In this document: positions 1 to 8,365 of the stretch, piece by piece
Layout: each line of letters opens with the position of its first letter
Numbering within the stretch: position 1 is the first letter of the stretch
Origin: Chryseobacterium daecheongense
GTDB lineage: Bacteria > Bacteroidota > Bacteroidia > Flavobacteriales > Weeksellaceae
Assembly (NCBI RefSeq): GCF_003729955.1
Contig: NZ_RJTX01000004.1
Coordinates: 372,001-436,000 of the forward strand
DNA length: 64,000 nt
Direction of reading: 5' to 3'
The notes under the pieces: model-generated
Databases searched by the model: none
What the model was told of the DNA's origin: nothing
What the model saw: only the letters and a program-made list of their open reading frames with translations
Translations under genes and position numbers: made by a program

Positions 1-130
1 TAAACAATTGGGCAAACTTATAGTCAAGATCCGCGTTTTTCAACGAATCCCCAAGCTTCTCCAAACTCTGTTTGTCCTCTTCTTCAGGCTGGTTGGTAAG
101 TTTGCTTACAATTTTCTTAAATAAACTCAA
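1..130 (-). CDS. LUD-domain (LutC/YkgG-like) protein, N-terminal fragment
   Basis: The first 43 codons of a gene on the minus strand that runs off the left edge. The reading starts LSLFKKIVSKLTNQPEEED and stays open to base 1. The start is a TTG at 128-130, because an in-frame TAA lies three codons upstream and no ATG is available. The fragment is too short to show a domain. The call rests on memory of gene order in Flavobacteriia, where rsfS-ftsH is often followed by a lactate-utilisation (LUD) domain gene, and on the resemblance of this N-terminus to those proteins. It is separated from ftsH by a terminator-like hairpin. Confidence 0.5.
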   Translation of the reverse strand, partial: MSLFKKIVSKLTNQPEEEDKQSLEKLGDSLKNADLDYKFAQLF

Positions 131-208
131 CTTAAATTATTTTTAGTCAACTTTATACAAAAGTAAAAAATTAATTATATAGATTCTAAAAAAGTGTCCT
201 TAAATATG

Positions 209-240
209 AAAAAACCTGGTAATTTTGAATTACCAGGTTT
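209..240 (-). terminator. Intrinsic terminator of the rsfS-ftsH unit
   Basis: Perfect 13-base inverted repeat (212-224 with 228-240) around a 3-base loop. On the minus strand it is followed by a run of six T (209-214 on the plus strand are A). It lies 25 bases past the ftsH stop codon and before the LUD-domain gene. Confidence 0.8.
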
Positions 241-265
241 ATATTTTGATCAGTTTGAGACGTTT

Positions 266-2257
266 TTAAAGCTGAGACGGGCTTTCAGGAGCCTGAATTT
301 CGCTTTCTTCCACCTCTTCTTTCTCTTTTATTGTAGGAATGGTATTCGTTACCGGTTTCTCCGTTAATTCCGGATCCCAGGCTCTTTTTCCGAATACTTC
401 TTCTAAATCTTCACGGAAGATAACTTCTTTTTCTAAAAGCTTATTAGCCAGTGCATCTAATTTATCTTTATTCTCGGTAAGAATCTGTACAGCTCTTTCA
501 TATTGATCCTCAATCAATCTCTTGATTTCTGCATCAATTTTGGTTGCTGTCTCTTCAGAATATGGTTTTCCGAAAGAATATTCAGATTGCCCTGAACTGT
601 CATAGTAAGAAATATTACCGATATTCGGGCTTAATCCATAGATCGTTACCATTGCCTGAGCTCTTTTTGTTACACTTTCCAGATCAGAAAGCGCTCCTGT
701 AGAAATATTATTGAATATTACCTGCTCTGCTGCTCTACCTCCCAATGTGGCGCACATTTCGTCCAGCATTTGCTCAGTAGTAGTAAGCTGTCTTTCTTCA
801 GGAAGGTACCATGCTGCCCCTAAAGAACGTCCTCTTGGTACAATTGTTACTTTTAATAGTGGAGATGCGTGTTCTACCAACCATGAGATTGTAGCATGTC
901 CTGCTTCATGATAAGCCACTCTTTTCTTTTCAGAAGGTTTAATGGCTTTATTTTTCTTTTCAAGACCTCCGATGATCCTGTCTACCGCATCAAGGAAATC
1001 CTGTTTATTTACAGACTCATGATTATTTCTAGCCGCGATAAGTGCTGCCTCATTACAAACATTGGCAATATCCGCTCCACTGAATCCAGGAGTTTGCTTG
1101 GCAAGGAATTCTCTGTCTACATTATCCGCTAATTTGATTTTCTTTAAGTGAACATCAAAAATCTGTCTTCTTTCATGTAATTCCGGAAGATCCACATAAA
1201 TAGATCTGTCAAAACGCCCCGCTCTCATCAAAGCTTTATCAAGAATATCCGCTCTGTTGGTAGCTGCCATTACAATAACGTTGGTATCTGTTCCGAAACC
1301 ATCCATTTCCGTAAGAAGCTGGTTCAGGGTATTTTCTCTTTCATCATTTCCGCCAGAGAAGTTGTTTTTCCCTCTTGCACGTCCAATCGCATCAATCTCA
1401 TCGATGAAAATAATCGCGGGAGATTTCGCTTTTGCCTGCGCAAACAGATCTCTTACTCTGGAAGCTCCTACCCCAACAAACATTTCAACGAAATCTGAAC
1501 CTGAAAGCGAGAAGAAAGGAACCTTAGCTTCACCTGCAACGGCTTTCGCCAATAATGTTTTACCTGTTCCCGGAGGACCCACCAAAAGAACTCCTTTCGG
1601 AATTTTACCTCCCAGTTTGGTATACTTTTCAGAGTTTTTAAGGAAATCCACGACTTCCTGAACTTCTTCTTTTGCCCCTTCTAATCCCGCAACATCCTTA
1701 AATGTTACCTGGATTCTTTCTTTTTCATCAAAAAGCTTCGCTTTAGATTTTCCGATAGAGAAAATTTGTCCACCAGGACCTCCACCACCCCCCATTCTTC
1801 TGAACAGAAGAAAATAGAATAATCCTAAGATGGCGATCCAGATCAATGCAGAAACTAAAATATCCGTGAACGGACTTTTTCCTGCTCCATAATCCTTAGT
1901 GGTTTTTAGATTAGCGTTATCGGCTTTTATTTTATCAAATTTTTGAAGAAAAAGCTGAAGGTCTCCATATTTTACAGTATAATCTGCTTTAGGAGCCATT
2001 TCAAAAGCTGAAAACGGATTGGTTTCAGGTGTTTTCTTTACCATTTCCGCTTTAGCAGCTTGTGTAAGGAATACATCAGCCTTTTCGGTGTCTTTATATA
2101 TTAATACATTCTGAACTTTTCCCGACTGCATGATTTGGAAGAATTCATCTTCATCTATAGATTTTGCATTATCGCCTCCTAAAAAATTGGAACCAAAAAA
2201 TAACAAAAGTGCTATGATCGCAATAGGAAAAAACCAGTTAAATCCTTTATTGTTCAT
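266..2257 (-). CDS. ftsH: ATP-dependent zinc metalloprotease FtsH
   Basis: Membrane-anchored AAA+ protease of 663 residues that degrades misfolded membrane proteins and some soluble regulators. Visible features in order: a transmembrane segment at about 8-26, an extracytoplasmic domain, a second transmembrane segment at about 132-152, then a Gly-rich linker. Next come Walker A GPPGTGKT (227-234), Walker B IIFIDE (282-287), the second region of homology NRADILDKALMRAGRFDR, and the zinc site HEAGH (450-454) with a likely third ligand Asp525. The C-terminus is a charged Glu-rich tail. Length fits the family. It lies 15 bases downstream of rsfS, probably in one transcript, and ends at a hairpin terminator. 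Confidence 0.98.
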   Translation of the reverse strand: MNNKGFNWFFPIAIIALLLFFGSNFLGGDNAKSIDEDEFFQIMQSGKVQNVLIYKDTEKADVFLTQAAKAEMVKKTPETNPFSAFEMAPKADYTVKYGDLQLFLQKFDKIKADNANLKTTKDYGAGKSPFTDILVSALIWIAILGLFYFLLFRRMGGGGGPGGQIFSIGKSKAKLFDEKERIQVTFKDVAGLEGAKEEVQEVVDFLKNSEKYTKLGGKIPKGVLLVGPPGTGKTLLAKAVAGEAKVPFFSLSGSDFVEMFVGVGASRVRDLFAQAKAKSPAIIFIDEIDAIGRARGKNNFSGGNDERENTLNQLLTEMDGFGTDTNVIVMAATNRADILDKALMRAGRFDRSIYVDLPELHERRQIFDVHLKKIKLADNVDREFLAKQTPGFSGADIANVCNEAALIAARNNHESVNKQDFLDAVDRIIGGLEKKNKAIKPSEKKRVAYHEAGHATISWLVEHASPLLKVTIVPRGRSLGAAWYLPEERQLTTTEQMLDEMCATLGGRAAEQVIFNNISTGALSDLESVTKRAQAMVTIYGLSPNIGNISYYDSSGQSEYSFGKPYSEETATKIDAEIKRLIEDQYERAVQILTENKDKLDALANKLLEKEVIFREDLEEVFGKRAWDPELTEKPVTNTIPTIKEKEEVEESEIQAPESPSQL

Positions 2258-2272
2258 TGATCCTTTTTAAAA

Positions 2273-2641
2273 TTAAAATTCATTTTCAATTTTGGTGATT
2301 ACCGCATCACCCCATAGTTCTTCTATATCATAATACTCTCGTATCTGTTTTTGAAATATATGAACTACTACTGAAACGTAATCTACCAAAACCCACATCG
2401 CATTTTCGGTGCCCTCCACATGCCATGGTCTTTCCTTAAGCTCGTTTCTTACTTTTTTTTCTACACTTCCTGCAATGGCGGCAACCTGCGTGTTGGAATT
2501 TCCGCTACATATCACAAACGTCTCTGCTACAGAGTTTTCTATTTTGGAAAGATCGAAGATCATAATATCTTCTCCTTTTACATCCTGGATAGCGTCAACG
2601 ATTTTATCTAATAATGCTTGCTTTTCTGCTGTTTTACTCAT
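2273..2641 (-). CDS. rsfS: Ribosome silencing factor RsfS
   Basis: A 122-residue RsfS/Iojap protein. The family binds ribosomal protein uL14 and blocks subunit joining when nutrients are short. The fold is recognisable by the segments DIMIFDLSKIENSVAETFVI, RPWHVEG and WVLVDYVSVVVHIF, ending in YDIEELWGDA. Length is typical. It is the first gene of an rsfS-ftsH unit, with a -7 box about 20 bases upstream at 2662-2669. It is divergent from birA. The same order is common in Bacteroidota. Confidence 0.95.
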   Translation of the reverse strand: MSKTAEKQALLDKIVDAIQDVKGEDIMIFDLSKIENSVAETFVICSGNSNTQVAAIAGSVEKKVRNELKERPWHVEGTENAMWVLVDYVSVVVHIFQKQIREYYDIEELWGDAVITKIENEF

Positions 2642-2661
2642 TAAAAATATACTATAATCTG

Positions 2662-2669
2662 CAAATTTA
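2662..2669 (-). promoter_or_regulatory. -7 promoter box for rsfS-ftsH
   Basis: TAAATTTG on the minus strand, an exact match to the Bacteroidota TAnnTTTG element, 20 bases before the rsfS start codon. No clear -33 element was picked out. Confidence 0.55.
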
Positions 2670-2728
2670 TTGTTTTTTCTTTACTTTAGCCTTATTTTTA
2701 GGCCTTTAATGTCTTAAAGTTTTCTTAA

Positions 2729-3442
2729 ATGGGCGAACTGTTTTACCTAAAAGAATGTTCTTCTACTAATGACGAAATTTCCAGGTTTTTACTTTACGAA
2801 GGTTCAGATTTTGTCTGTGTTTACACTTTTAATCAAACCAAAGGAAGAGGACAATATGGAAATAGCTGGGCATCTGCTCCGGAACACAATCTGGCTTACA
2901 CGTTGGCTGTAAACACTTCAAACTTTACTGTTCCTGATAGTCTATTCAATTATTATACCGCAACCATCATCAGGGATTTTCTTGCCAATTTGACTGAAAG
3001 CCCCGTGAAAATCAAGTGGCCGAATGATATCATTCTTAAAAATAAGAAAATAGTTGGAATTCTCATTGAAAAGAAAAAAATTAATGATCAAAATTATTTC
3101 ATCATTGGTTCCGGAATCAATATTCTTCAGGAAAAATTTGAGGTTTCTAATGCTGGATCATTATTAACGCAGACAGGAAAACGTTTTGATCTTGAGAATT
3201 TTGTTTCCGAATATCATGATTTTTTGGTGGAGAAATTGAAAACCATTCCTTCTGAGCAGGAAATCATGGATCGTTTTAATTCGAACCTATTCCGAAAAGA
3301 TGAGATTTCAGTGTTTGAAAACGAACAAGGCAGACAAAATGGCATTATCCGTTTTGCAGATGAAAAGGGTGAAATCTGGATCGAGATGGAAAAAGACGGT
3401 CTGCAATCTTTTTATCACAAAGAAATAAGGCTTCTTTACTGA
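2729..3442 (+). CDS. birA: Biotin--[acetyl-CoA-carboxylase] ligase
   Basis: Attaches biotin through biotinyl-AMP to the carrier domain of biotin-dependent carboxylases. The 237-residue protein has the catalytic domain only, without the N-terminal DNA-binding domain of E. coli BirA, so it should be a plain ligase and not a repressor. Visible motifs are TKGRGQYGNSW (the biotinyl-AMP loop), KWPNDI and KIVGILIE, plus a short C-terminal beta domain. It is transcribed away from rsfS. Its last 7 bases overlap the 3' end of the convergent LptF/G permease gene. Confidence 0.93.
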   Translation: MGELFYLKECSSTNDEISRFLLYEGSDFVCVYTFNQTKGRGQYGNSWASAPEHNLAYTLAVNTSNFTVPDSLFNYYTATIIRDFLANLTESPVKIKWPNDIILKNKKIVGILIEKKKINDQNYFIIGSGINILQEKFEVSNAGSLLTQTGKRFDLENFVSEYHDFLVEKLKTIPSEQEIMDRFNSNLFRKDEISVFENEQGRQNGIIRFADEKGEIWIEMEKDGLQSFYHKEIRLLY

Positions 3443-4548
3443 TTAGCTCTTCTCAGATATAGGAATAAAGCTAACGGTAAGAATATTATGTTCGGGAACC
3501 ACATGGCTAAAGCAGGGCTCATACTTTTATTTTCAGAAACTACTTTTAATGCTTCAAAAGAGAATACGAAAATAAACGCCAAAGAAATCCCTACCGCAAG
3601 GTTAATACCCAATCCTCCTCTTCTTTTTTGAGAAGAAAGTGAAAGCGCTAAAAAGGTAAGAATAACAATGGAAACCGGCATAGAAGTCCTTTGATACAGC
3701 TCATTTAAATGGGCATTCAGGTTACTGTTTCCTTTTTCCTTTTCTCTTTGGATAAATTTAAGCAGTTCCGGGGTGGTTTTGTTCTGTCCTAAAAGTTCGT
3801 TCGGGAAAAGCTCTTCGGGAGCATGTCCATAGCTTTTCCTTAATTCAAAACCATTTCCTAATTTTTCAGAATCATCTTTATTGACCGTTTTTTCAAAATA
3901 GCTGTTCAAGACAAATTGCTTCTTGTCTTTATCCCAATAAACGTCATTAGCTTTAAGCTCATACATCAACTTTCTGTTTTTATCAAACCTTTGGAAAATA
4001 AAACCAGAACCTCTTCTTTCTCTTTTGTTCCAGGAATTAACGAAGATGTATTCTGTTTTGCTAAGCTGCGCGGAAGCGGGAGCAGTCCCCAAAACTTTTT
4101 CTTTATTGGCTGCATTATACGTATAGGCCTCCAATTCATTTTTTTTGATATTCGCCCAAGGCAATACAAAGTGATTGACTACCAATGATATTGAAGCGAT
4201 GAATAACGACGTAAGCAAATAAGGTTTTGCAAATCGGTGAAAGCTTGCCCCACTACTGATAACCGCAACAATCTCTGTATTATTAGCCATTCTGGAGGTA
4301 AAATAAATCACGGAGATAAAAACAAGGATCGACAAGAAAGTCATCACAAGATTTATGATCCAGAAAGGATAAAAATTCATTAAGAAATATCCTAAATCTA
4401 ATTTAGGGTCCAGTAGTTTTGCATTTTCTATTCGGGGAATCTTCTGCTGAATATCAATGATCAATACCACTATAGACAGCAATATCAACATGAAACTGAA
4501 CGTTCCAAGATATTTTTTAATGATATATCTGTCTATAATGGTAAACAT
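3436..4548 (-). CDS. LptF/LptG family permease (YjgP/YjgQ)
   Basis: Inner-membrane subunit of the lipopolysaccharide export ABC complex, which moves LPS from the inner membrane to the periplasmic bridge. The 370 residues show the family layout: two transmembrane segments near the N-terminus (about 15-35 and 52-82), a third near 100-125, a periplasmic beta-jellyroll region in the middle, and three C-terminal segments beginning at TSMPVSIVILTFLALSLSSQ. I cannot tell LptF from LptG. It is the last gene of the operon glycosyltransferase-DUF4296-tgt-permease, 10 bases after tgt. Its 3' end overlaps birA tail to tail. Confidence 0.9.
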   Translation of the reverse strand: MFTIIDRYIIKKYLGTFSFMLILLSIVVLIIDIQQKIPRIENAKLLDPKLDLGYFLMNFYPFWIINLVMTFLSILVFISVIYFTSRMANNTEIVAVISSGASFHRFAKPYLLTSLFIASISLVVNHFVLPWANIKKNELEAYTYNAANKEKVLGTAPASAQLSKTEYIFVNSWNKRERRGSGFIFQRFDKNRKLMYELKANDVYWDKDKKQFVLNSYFEKTVNKDDSEKLGNGFELRKSYGHAPEELFPNELLGQNKTTPELLKFIQREKEKGNSNLNAHLNELYQRTSMPVSIVILTFLALSLSSQKRRGGLGINLAVGISLAFIFVFSFEALKVVSENKSMSPALAMWFPNIIFLPLALFLYLRRANQ

Positions 4549-4558
4549 ATTCTTTATT

Positions 4559-5695
4559 TTAAAGTCTTTGTCTTAAAACCGGTACTACGGATTTTTTCCA
4601 CTCATAAAAATCCCCTGCCATAATATGTTCTCTGGCTACTTTTACTAAGTCTAAGTAAAACGCAAGATTGTGGATGGAGGCAATCTGCTTTGCTAAATAC
4701 TCTTTAGACACGAATAAATGACGCAGATATGCTTTGGAATATTCCTGATCTACATAGCTGGTTCCGAATTCATCCAAAGGCGAAAAATCACGTTTCCATT
4801 TTTCGTTTTTCAGATTCATCACTCCTTTCCAGGTGAAAAGCATGGCATTTCTCGCATTTCTTGTCGGCATCACACAATCCATCATATCAATTCCTAAGCC
4901 AATAGATTCCAGAATATTCCATGGAGTACCCACTCCCATTAAATATCTTGGTTTTTCTTTTGGAAGTATGTCTGTTACTTCATCTGTAATTCTGTACATT
5001 TCCTCTTCCGGTTCTCCTACGGAAAGTCCGCCAATTGCATTTCCTTCTGCTCCAGCTTCAGAAATTACCTCCGCAGAGATCTTTCTCAGATCTGAATAGG
5101 TAGACCCTTGAACAATCGGGAATAATCTTTGTTTATGACCGTATAATTCTTTATTTTCTTCTGTCCAGTCAATACATCTTTTCAGCCAACGGTGGGTCAG
5201 CTCCATTGATGATTTAGCCTGATTGTATTCGCAAGGATAAGGTGTACATTCATCAAATGCCATGAAAATATCTGCTCCGATCTGTCTTTGGATCTCCATA
5301 GATTTTTCCGGGGAGATAAAATGATAACTTCCGTCAATATGGGATTTGAACTTCACTCCTTCTTCCGTCATTTTTCTGCTACTGGCTAGTGAAAATACCT
5401 GAAATCCTCCTGAATCCGTAAGAATAGGCAGGTCCCAGTTCATGAATTGATGTAAACCTCCTGCTTCCTGCATAATATCCATGGTGGGACGAAGGTACAG
5501 GTGGTAAGTATTTCCCAGGATAATCTGAGCTTTGATATCTTCTTTTAATTCTCTCTGATGGACTGTTTTCACACTGGCAACAGTTCCTACCGGCATGAAT
5601 ATAGGCGTCTGGATTGTACCGTGATCTGTGGTAATCTCTCCAGCTCTCGCCTTTCCCTCAGAGGTTTTTTCTATATTAAAAAATTTCTGCATCAT
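4559..5695 (-). CDS. tgt: tRNA-guanine transglycosylase, zinc ligands missing
   Basis: Exchanges guanine-34 for preQ1 in tRNAs with GUN anticodons, during queuosine synthesis. The 378-residue TIM-barrel protein keeps both catalytic aspartates: Asp94 in LTDSGGFQVFSLAS and Asp273 in MMDCVMPTR. The odd point is the C-terminal zinc site. Where the classical enzyme has CxCxxC, this protein reads PLDEFGTSYVDQEYSKAY (about 306-323), with no cysteine, although the conserved His in ASIHN (342) remains. I recall similar zinc-less versions in other Flavobacteriia, so this is probably a lineage trait and not damage. It starts 3 bases after the DUF4296 gene in a four-gene operon. Confidence 0.95.
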   Translation of the reverse strand: MMQKFFNIEKTSEGKARAGEITTDHGTIQTPIFMPVGTVASVKTVHQRELKEDIKAQIILGNTYHLYLRPTMDIMQEAGGLHQFMNWDLPILTDSGGFQVFSLASSRKMTEEGVKFKSHIDGSYHFISPEKSMEIQRQIGADIFMAFDECTPYPCEYNQAKSSMELTHRWLKRCIDWTEENKELYGHKQRLFPIVQGSTYSDLRKISAEVISEAGAEGNAIGGLSVGEPEEEMYRITDEVTDILPKEKPRYLMGVGTPWNILESIGLGIDMMDCVMPTRNARNAMLFTWKGVMNLKNEKWKRDFSPLDEFGTSYVDQEYSKAYLRHLFVSKEYLAKQIASIHNLAFYLDLVKVAREHIMAGDFYEWKKSVVPVLRQRL

Positions 5696-5698
5696 ACT

Positions 5699-6067
5699 TT
5701 ATCTTGCAAAAGAAGGAACATTCTGATTCTTCTTCATTTTTTCGTCAACATATTTTTCAGCTTTCGGATCTTTCTCTAATAATATCTTTTGAGCTTCATC
5801 AGCAATTCCTTTCAGCTTATTCTTTACTACGTAATATTTATAACTTTCCACAAAATCGTCCGGTTTTACATGGTGAGACTTCAGAACAAATCTGGTTCCG
5901 CTTTCCATGTTTTTTCCCTGATACATATAAGTTGCCTGATCGTTCACTGCCAAATCAGCCAGAATTTCAGCCATCGTATCTTTATCCACAAGATTTTTTG
6001 GCTTATCGATATAGTCTATACACGAAAACATGCACAACAAAATGAAAATACTGATTGCTTTTCTCAT
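5699..6067 (-). CDS. DUF4296 lipoprotein
   Basis: Small lipoprotein of unknown function, about 122 residues. The N-terminus MRKAISIFILLCMFSC has a lipobox ending at a Cys that should be lipidated. The rest is a soluble helical region (KDTMAEILADLAVNDQAT and so on) typical of DUF4296. A longer reading from 6091 exists, but the start at 6067 is preferred: it puts the signal peptide at the N-terminus, and its ATG overlaps the TGA of the upstream glycosyltransferase (ATGA), a sign of translational coupling. Bacteroidota often keep this gene beside a DPM1-like glycosyltransferase. Confidence 0.85.
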   Translation of the reverse strand: MRKAISIFILLCMFSCIDYIDKPKNLVDKDTMAEILADLAVNDQATYMYQGKNMESGTRFVLKSHHVKPDDFVESYKYYVVKNKLKGIADEAQKILLEKDPKAEKYVDEKMKKNQNVPSFAR

Positions 6068-6780
6068 AATCTGTTGATTAAAGATTTCCATTTCAGATTA
6101 AGAACTCCAAAAACGGCTTCATGAATAATCCCTCCATTCATTTTACTTTCTCCTAAAATTCTGTTGGTAAAGATAATAGGTTCTTCAACAATTTTAAATC
6201 CTTTTTTAAAGGCTCTGAATTTCATTTCGATCTGAAATCCGTATCCTTTCAACTTTACATTATCCAGCCCGATTTCTTCCAGAACTCTTCTTGAGAAACA
6301 GACAAAACCCGCAGTTGTGTCATGAATAGGCAGTCCTAAAATAAATCTTACATATTTGGAAGCAAAATAGGAAAGTAAAACCCTTCCCATGGGCCAGTTT
6401 ACCACATTCACCCCTTTTGAATATCGAGATCCTATCGCCATATCTGCTTGTAAGCAAGCCTTGAATAGTTTAGGCAGGTCATTCGGATTATGGGAAAAAT
6501 CGGCATCCATCTCAAAGATGTAATCATAATGGTTCTGAATAGCCCATTTGAATCCATGGATGTAAGCTTTTCCTAAACCATCTTTTGTATGCCTGATGGA
6601 CAAATGAAGATGATGAGGATATTTTTTCTGTAAGTCTTTTACTATTTCTGCTGTTCCATCGGGTGATGAATCATCCACTACCAGAATATGAAAGTCTTCT
6701 TCCAATGCAAAAACCGCGGAAATAATATTTTCAATATTTTCCTTTTCGTTATAAGTTGGAATAATGACGAGTTTTTTCAT
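6064..6780 (-). CDS. Polyprenol monophosphomannose synthase-like glycosyltransferase (GT2)
   Basis: Family-2 glycosyltransferase of 238 residues resembling dolichol-phosphate mannosyltransferase, which moves a sugar from a nucleotide sugar to a polyprenyl phosphate carrier. Visible motifs are the N-terminal LVIIPTYNEKENIENII, then LVVDDSSPDGTAEIV and the metal-binding EMDADFSHNP. No long C-terminal membrane region is present, so it is the short, soluble type. The start at 6780 (MKKLVII) is chosen over 6825 because the extra 15 residues fall outside the fold and a -7 box lies at 6790-6797. It is the first gene of the operon leading to tgt and the LptF/G permease. Confidence 0.9.
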   Translation of the reverse strand: MKKLVIIPTYNEKENIENIISAVFALEEDFHILVVDDSSPDGTAEIVKDLQKKYPHHLHLSIRHTKDGLGKAYIHGFKWAIQNHYDYIFEMDADFSHNPNDLPKLFKACLQADMAIGSRYSKGVNVVNWPMGRVLLSYFASKYVRFILGLPIHDTTAGFVCFSRRVLEEIGLDNVKLKGYGFQIEMKFRAFKKGFKIVEEPIIFTNRILGESKMNGGIIHEAVFGVLNLKWKSLINRL

Positions 6781-6789
6781 TTCAGTTTG

Positions 6790-6797
6790 CAAAGATA
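6790..6797 (-). promoter_or_regulatory. -7 promoter box for the glycosyltransferase-tgt operon
   Basis: TATCTTTG on the minus strand, an exact TAnnTTTG match only 9 bases before the start codon at 6780. The expected transcript would have almost no leader. It also supports 6780 as the start. Confidence 0.55.
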
Positions 6798-6834
6798 GTT
6801 TATTTAACCTTTTTATTTTATACAAAATAATCTA

Positions 6835-6842
6835 TAATTTTG
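6835..6842 (+). promoter_or_regulatory. -7 promoter box for DUF4271-hemD
   Basis: TAATTTTG, an exact TAnnTTTG match, divergent from the box at 6790-6797. It lies 14 bases before the TTG at 6857 and downstream of the alternative ATG at 6764, so it favours the later start. Confidence 0.5.
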
Positions 6843-6856
6843 CAAAAAATATTCCG

Positions 6857-7525
6857 TTGCCGCTATCACAAAATTTTATAAATCATGTAAGAATACCTGA
6901 GAACAACGATTGGGTAATCTTTATATTGTTGGGCTGTGTGTTTTTATATATTTTCATGATGAATGTCATAGAAAGAGAGGCCAACCTTCGAGATTTTATG
7001 CTTCAAAAATATTTTGATGCAAGCAATAATCTTCCGAGCTGGGTAATCACCTCCTGTGTTACTGCTCTCACTCTTGCTGTTCTTCTTTCCCAATACATCC
7101 CTATCGTCCCTAAATATATTGCCGATCTGCAAATTGCAGGATATCAGCTGAACAAATTCGGGTATAGTTTAATTGCTATTGTATTTTTTTATGGAGTGAA
7201 GTCCACTTTAGGCTTTTTATTCTATCAAAGTATAGGAGATGGAAAAAAATGGACTGTTTTTTACTTTACCGCCACCAAATTTTATTTTATTCTATCGTTT
7301 TTATTAATAATTTTATGTGTTACCCACTATTATTTCCCGATAGACAGAAATAAAATATTTTTATATTACTTATTCTTTTTCTGTTTCGTATTCATTTTCA
7401 AGGTGTTTTTCTATTTATTTCACAGAAACAACATCTTACCGGAAAAATGGTATTATAAATTTTTGTATATTTGCACCCTCCAAATCGCGCCTTTATTGTT
7501 GCTTTGGAAATTATTATTTTTTTAA
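6857..7525 (+). CDS. DUF4271 integral membrane protein
   Basis: Membrane protein of unknown function, about 222 residues from a TTG start (LPLSQNFINHVRIPENNDW). Several hydrophobic segments are visible: IFILLGCVFLYIFMMNV, VTALTLAVLLS, YSLIAIVFFYGV and two or three more, so five or six transmembrane helices are likely. DUF4271 proteins usually sit next to hemD, as here, 8 bases apart. An ATG at 6764 would add 31 residues, but it lies inside the divergent glycosyltransferase gene and upstream of the promoter box at 6835-6842. The start is therefore inferred. Confidence 0.82.
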   Translation: MPLSQNFINHVRIPENNDWVIFILLGCVFLYIFMMNVIEREANLRDFMLQKYFDASNNLPSWVITSCVTALTLAVLLSQYIPIVPKYIADLQIAGYQLNKFGYSLIAIVFFYGVKSTLGFLFYQSIGDGKKWTVFYFTATKFYFILSFLLIILCVTHYYFPIDRNKIFLYYLFFFCFVFIFKVFFYLFHRNNILPEKWYYKFLYICTLQIAPLLLLWKLLFF

Positions 7526-7533
7526 TATAGTCA

Positions 7534-8277
7534 ATGATGAGAATAAAGTCTATATTGGTTTCTCAACCAGCACCAAGTGAGTCTTCCCCATATTTGGATA
7601 TAGCGAAGAAGGAAAAAATAAAAATTGATTTCCGTCCTTTCATCCATGTTGAAGGGGTTGATAATAAAGAGCTTAGAACTCAGAAGATTGATCTAACGCA
7701 GTATACAGGGATTATCTTTACCAGTAAAAATGCGGTGGACCACTACTTCAGACTTGCGGAAGAGTTGCGTTTTGCCGTTCCGGATACGATGAGATACATC
7801 TGCCAGTCGGAGGCTATTGCCAACTATCTGCAAAAGCATATTGTTTACAGAAAAAGAAAGATCAGCTTTGGGGAGAAAAATTTCTCTGACCTGTTACCTC
7901 TTTTCAAAAAATTCCCGACGGAAAAATATTTACTTCCATCATCGGATGTATTGAGTCCGGATATTCCTAAAACATTAGATGCCGCAAATATCGACTGGAC
8001 AAGAGCGATCATGTACAGAACAGTTTGCAGCGACCTTACTGATATTAATGTTAAAGATTATGACATGCTGATCTTCTTCAGCCCACAAGGAATCAAATCT
8101 TTACAACAGAATTTCCCTAACTTCAATCAGGATGAAACTAAAATCGGTGTTTTCGGAAATACTACATTAGCAGCCGCTGAAGAAGCTGGATTAAGAGTAG
8201 ATTTGATGGCTCCTACCAAGGAAACCCCGTCTATGACTATGGCACTTGAAAAGTATGTAAAAGCACTTCATAAGTAG
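7534..8277 (+). CDS. hemD: Uroporphyrinogen-III synthase
   Basis: Cyclises hydroxymethylbilane to uroporphyrinogen III in haem synthesis. The 247-residue protein shows the two-lobed HemD pattern: ILVSQPAP at the start, GIIFTSKNAVDHYF, YLLPSSDVLSPDIP, then YRTVCSD and DMLIFFSPQGIKSL in the second lobe, and GNTTLAAAEEAGL near the end. HemD sequences diverge strongly, so the call rests on the pattern and the DUF4271 neighbour. The transcript probably starts before DUF4271 and ends at the hairpin at 8301-8336. Two ATG codons in a row open the gene; either may be used. Confidence 0.9.
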   Translation: MMRIKSILVSQPAPSESSPYLDIAKKEKIKIDFRPFIHVEGVDNKELRTQKIDLTQYTGIIFTSKNAVDHYFRLAEELRFAVPDTMRYICQSEAIANYLQKHIVYRKRKISFGEKNFSDLLPLFKKFPTEKYLLPSSDVLSPDIPKTLDAANIDWTRAIMYRTVCSDLTDINVKDYDMLIFFSPQGIKSLQQNFPNFNQDETKIGVFGNTTLAAAEEAGLRVDLMAPTKETPSMTMALEKYVKALHK

Positions 8278-8300
8278 TTTTACATCCTAAAAATATAATA

Positions 8301-8336
8301 ACCGTCTTTTCAATGCAGGAAAGATGGTTTTTTTTT
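8301..8336 (+). terminator. Intrinsic terminator after hemD
   Basis: Eleven-base stem (8301-8311 with 8318-8328, two G:U pairs) and a run of nine T, 23 bases after the hemD stop codon. Confidence 0.8.
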
Positions 8337-8365
8337 AATTACATTTGAACAAGAATTAACATTGA

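Noticed and set aside
6764..6856. ATG at 6764 as the DUF4271 start
   Set aside because: It lies inside the divergent glycosyltransferase gene and upstream of the promoter box at 6835-6842.
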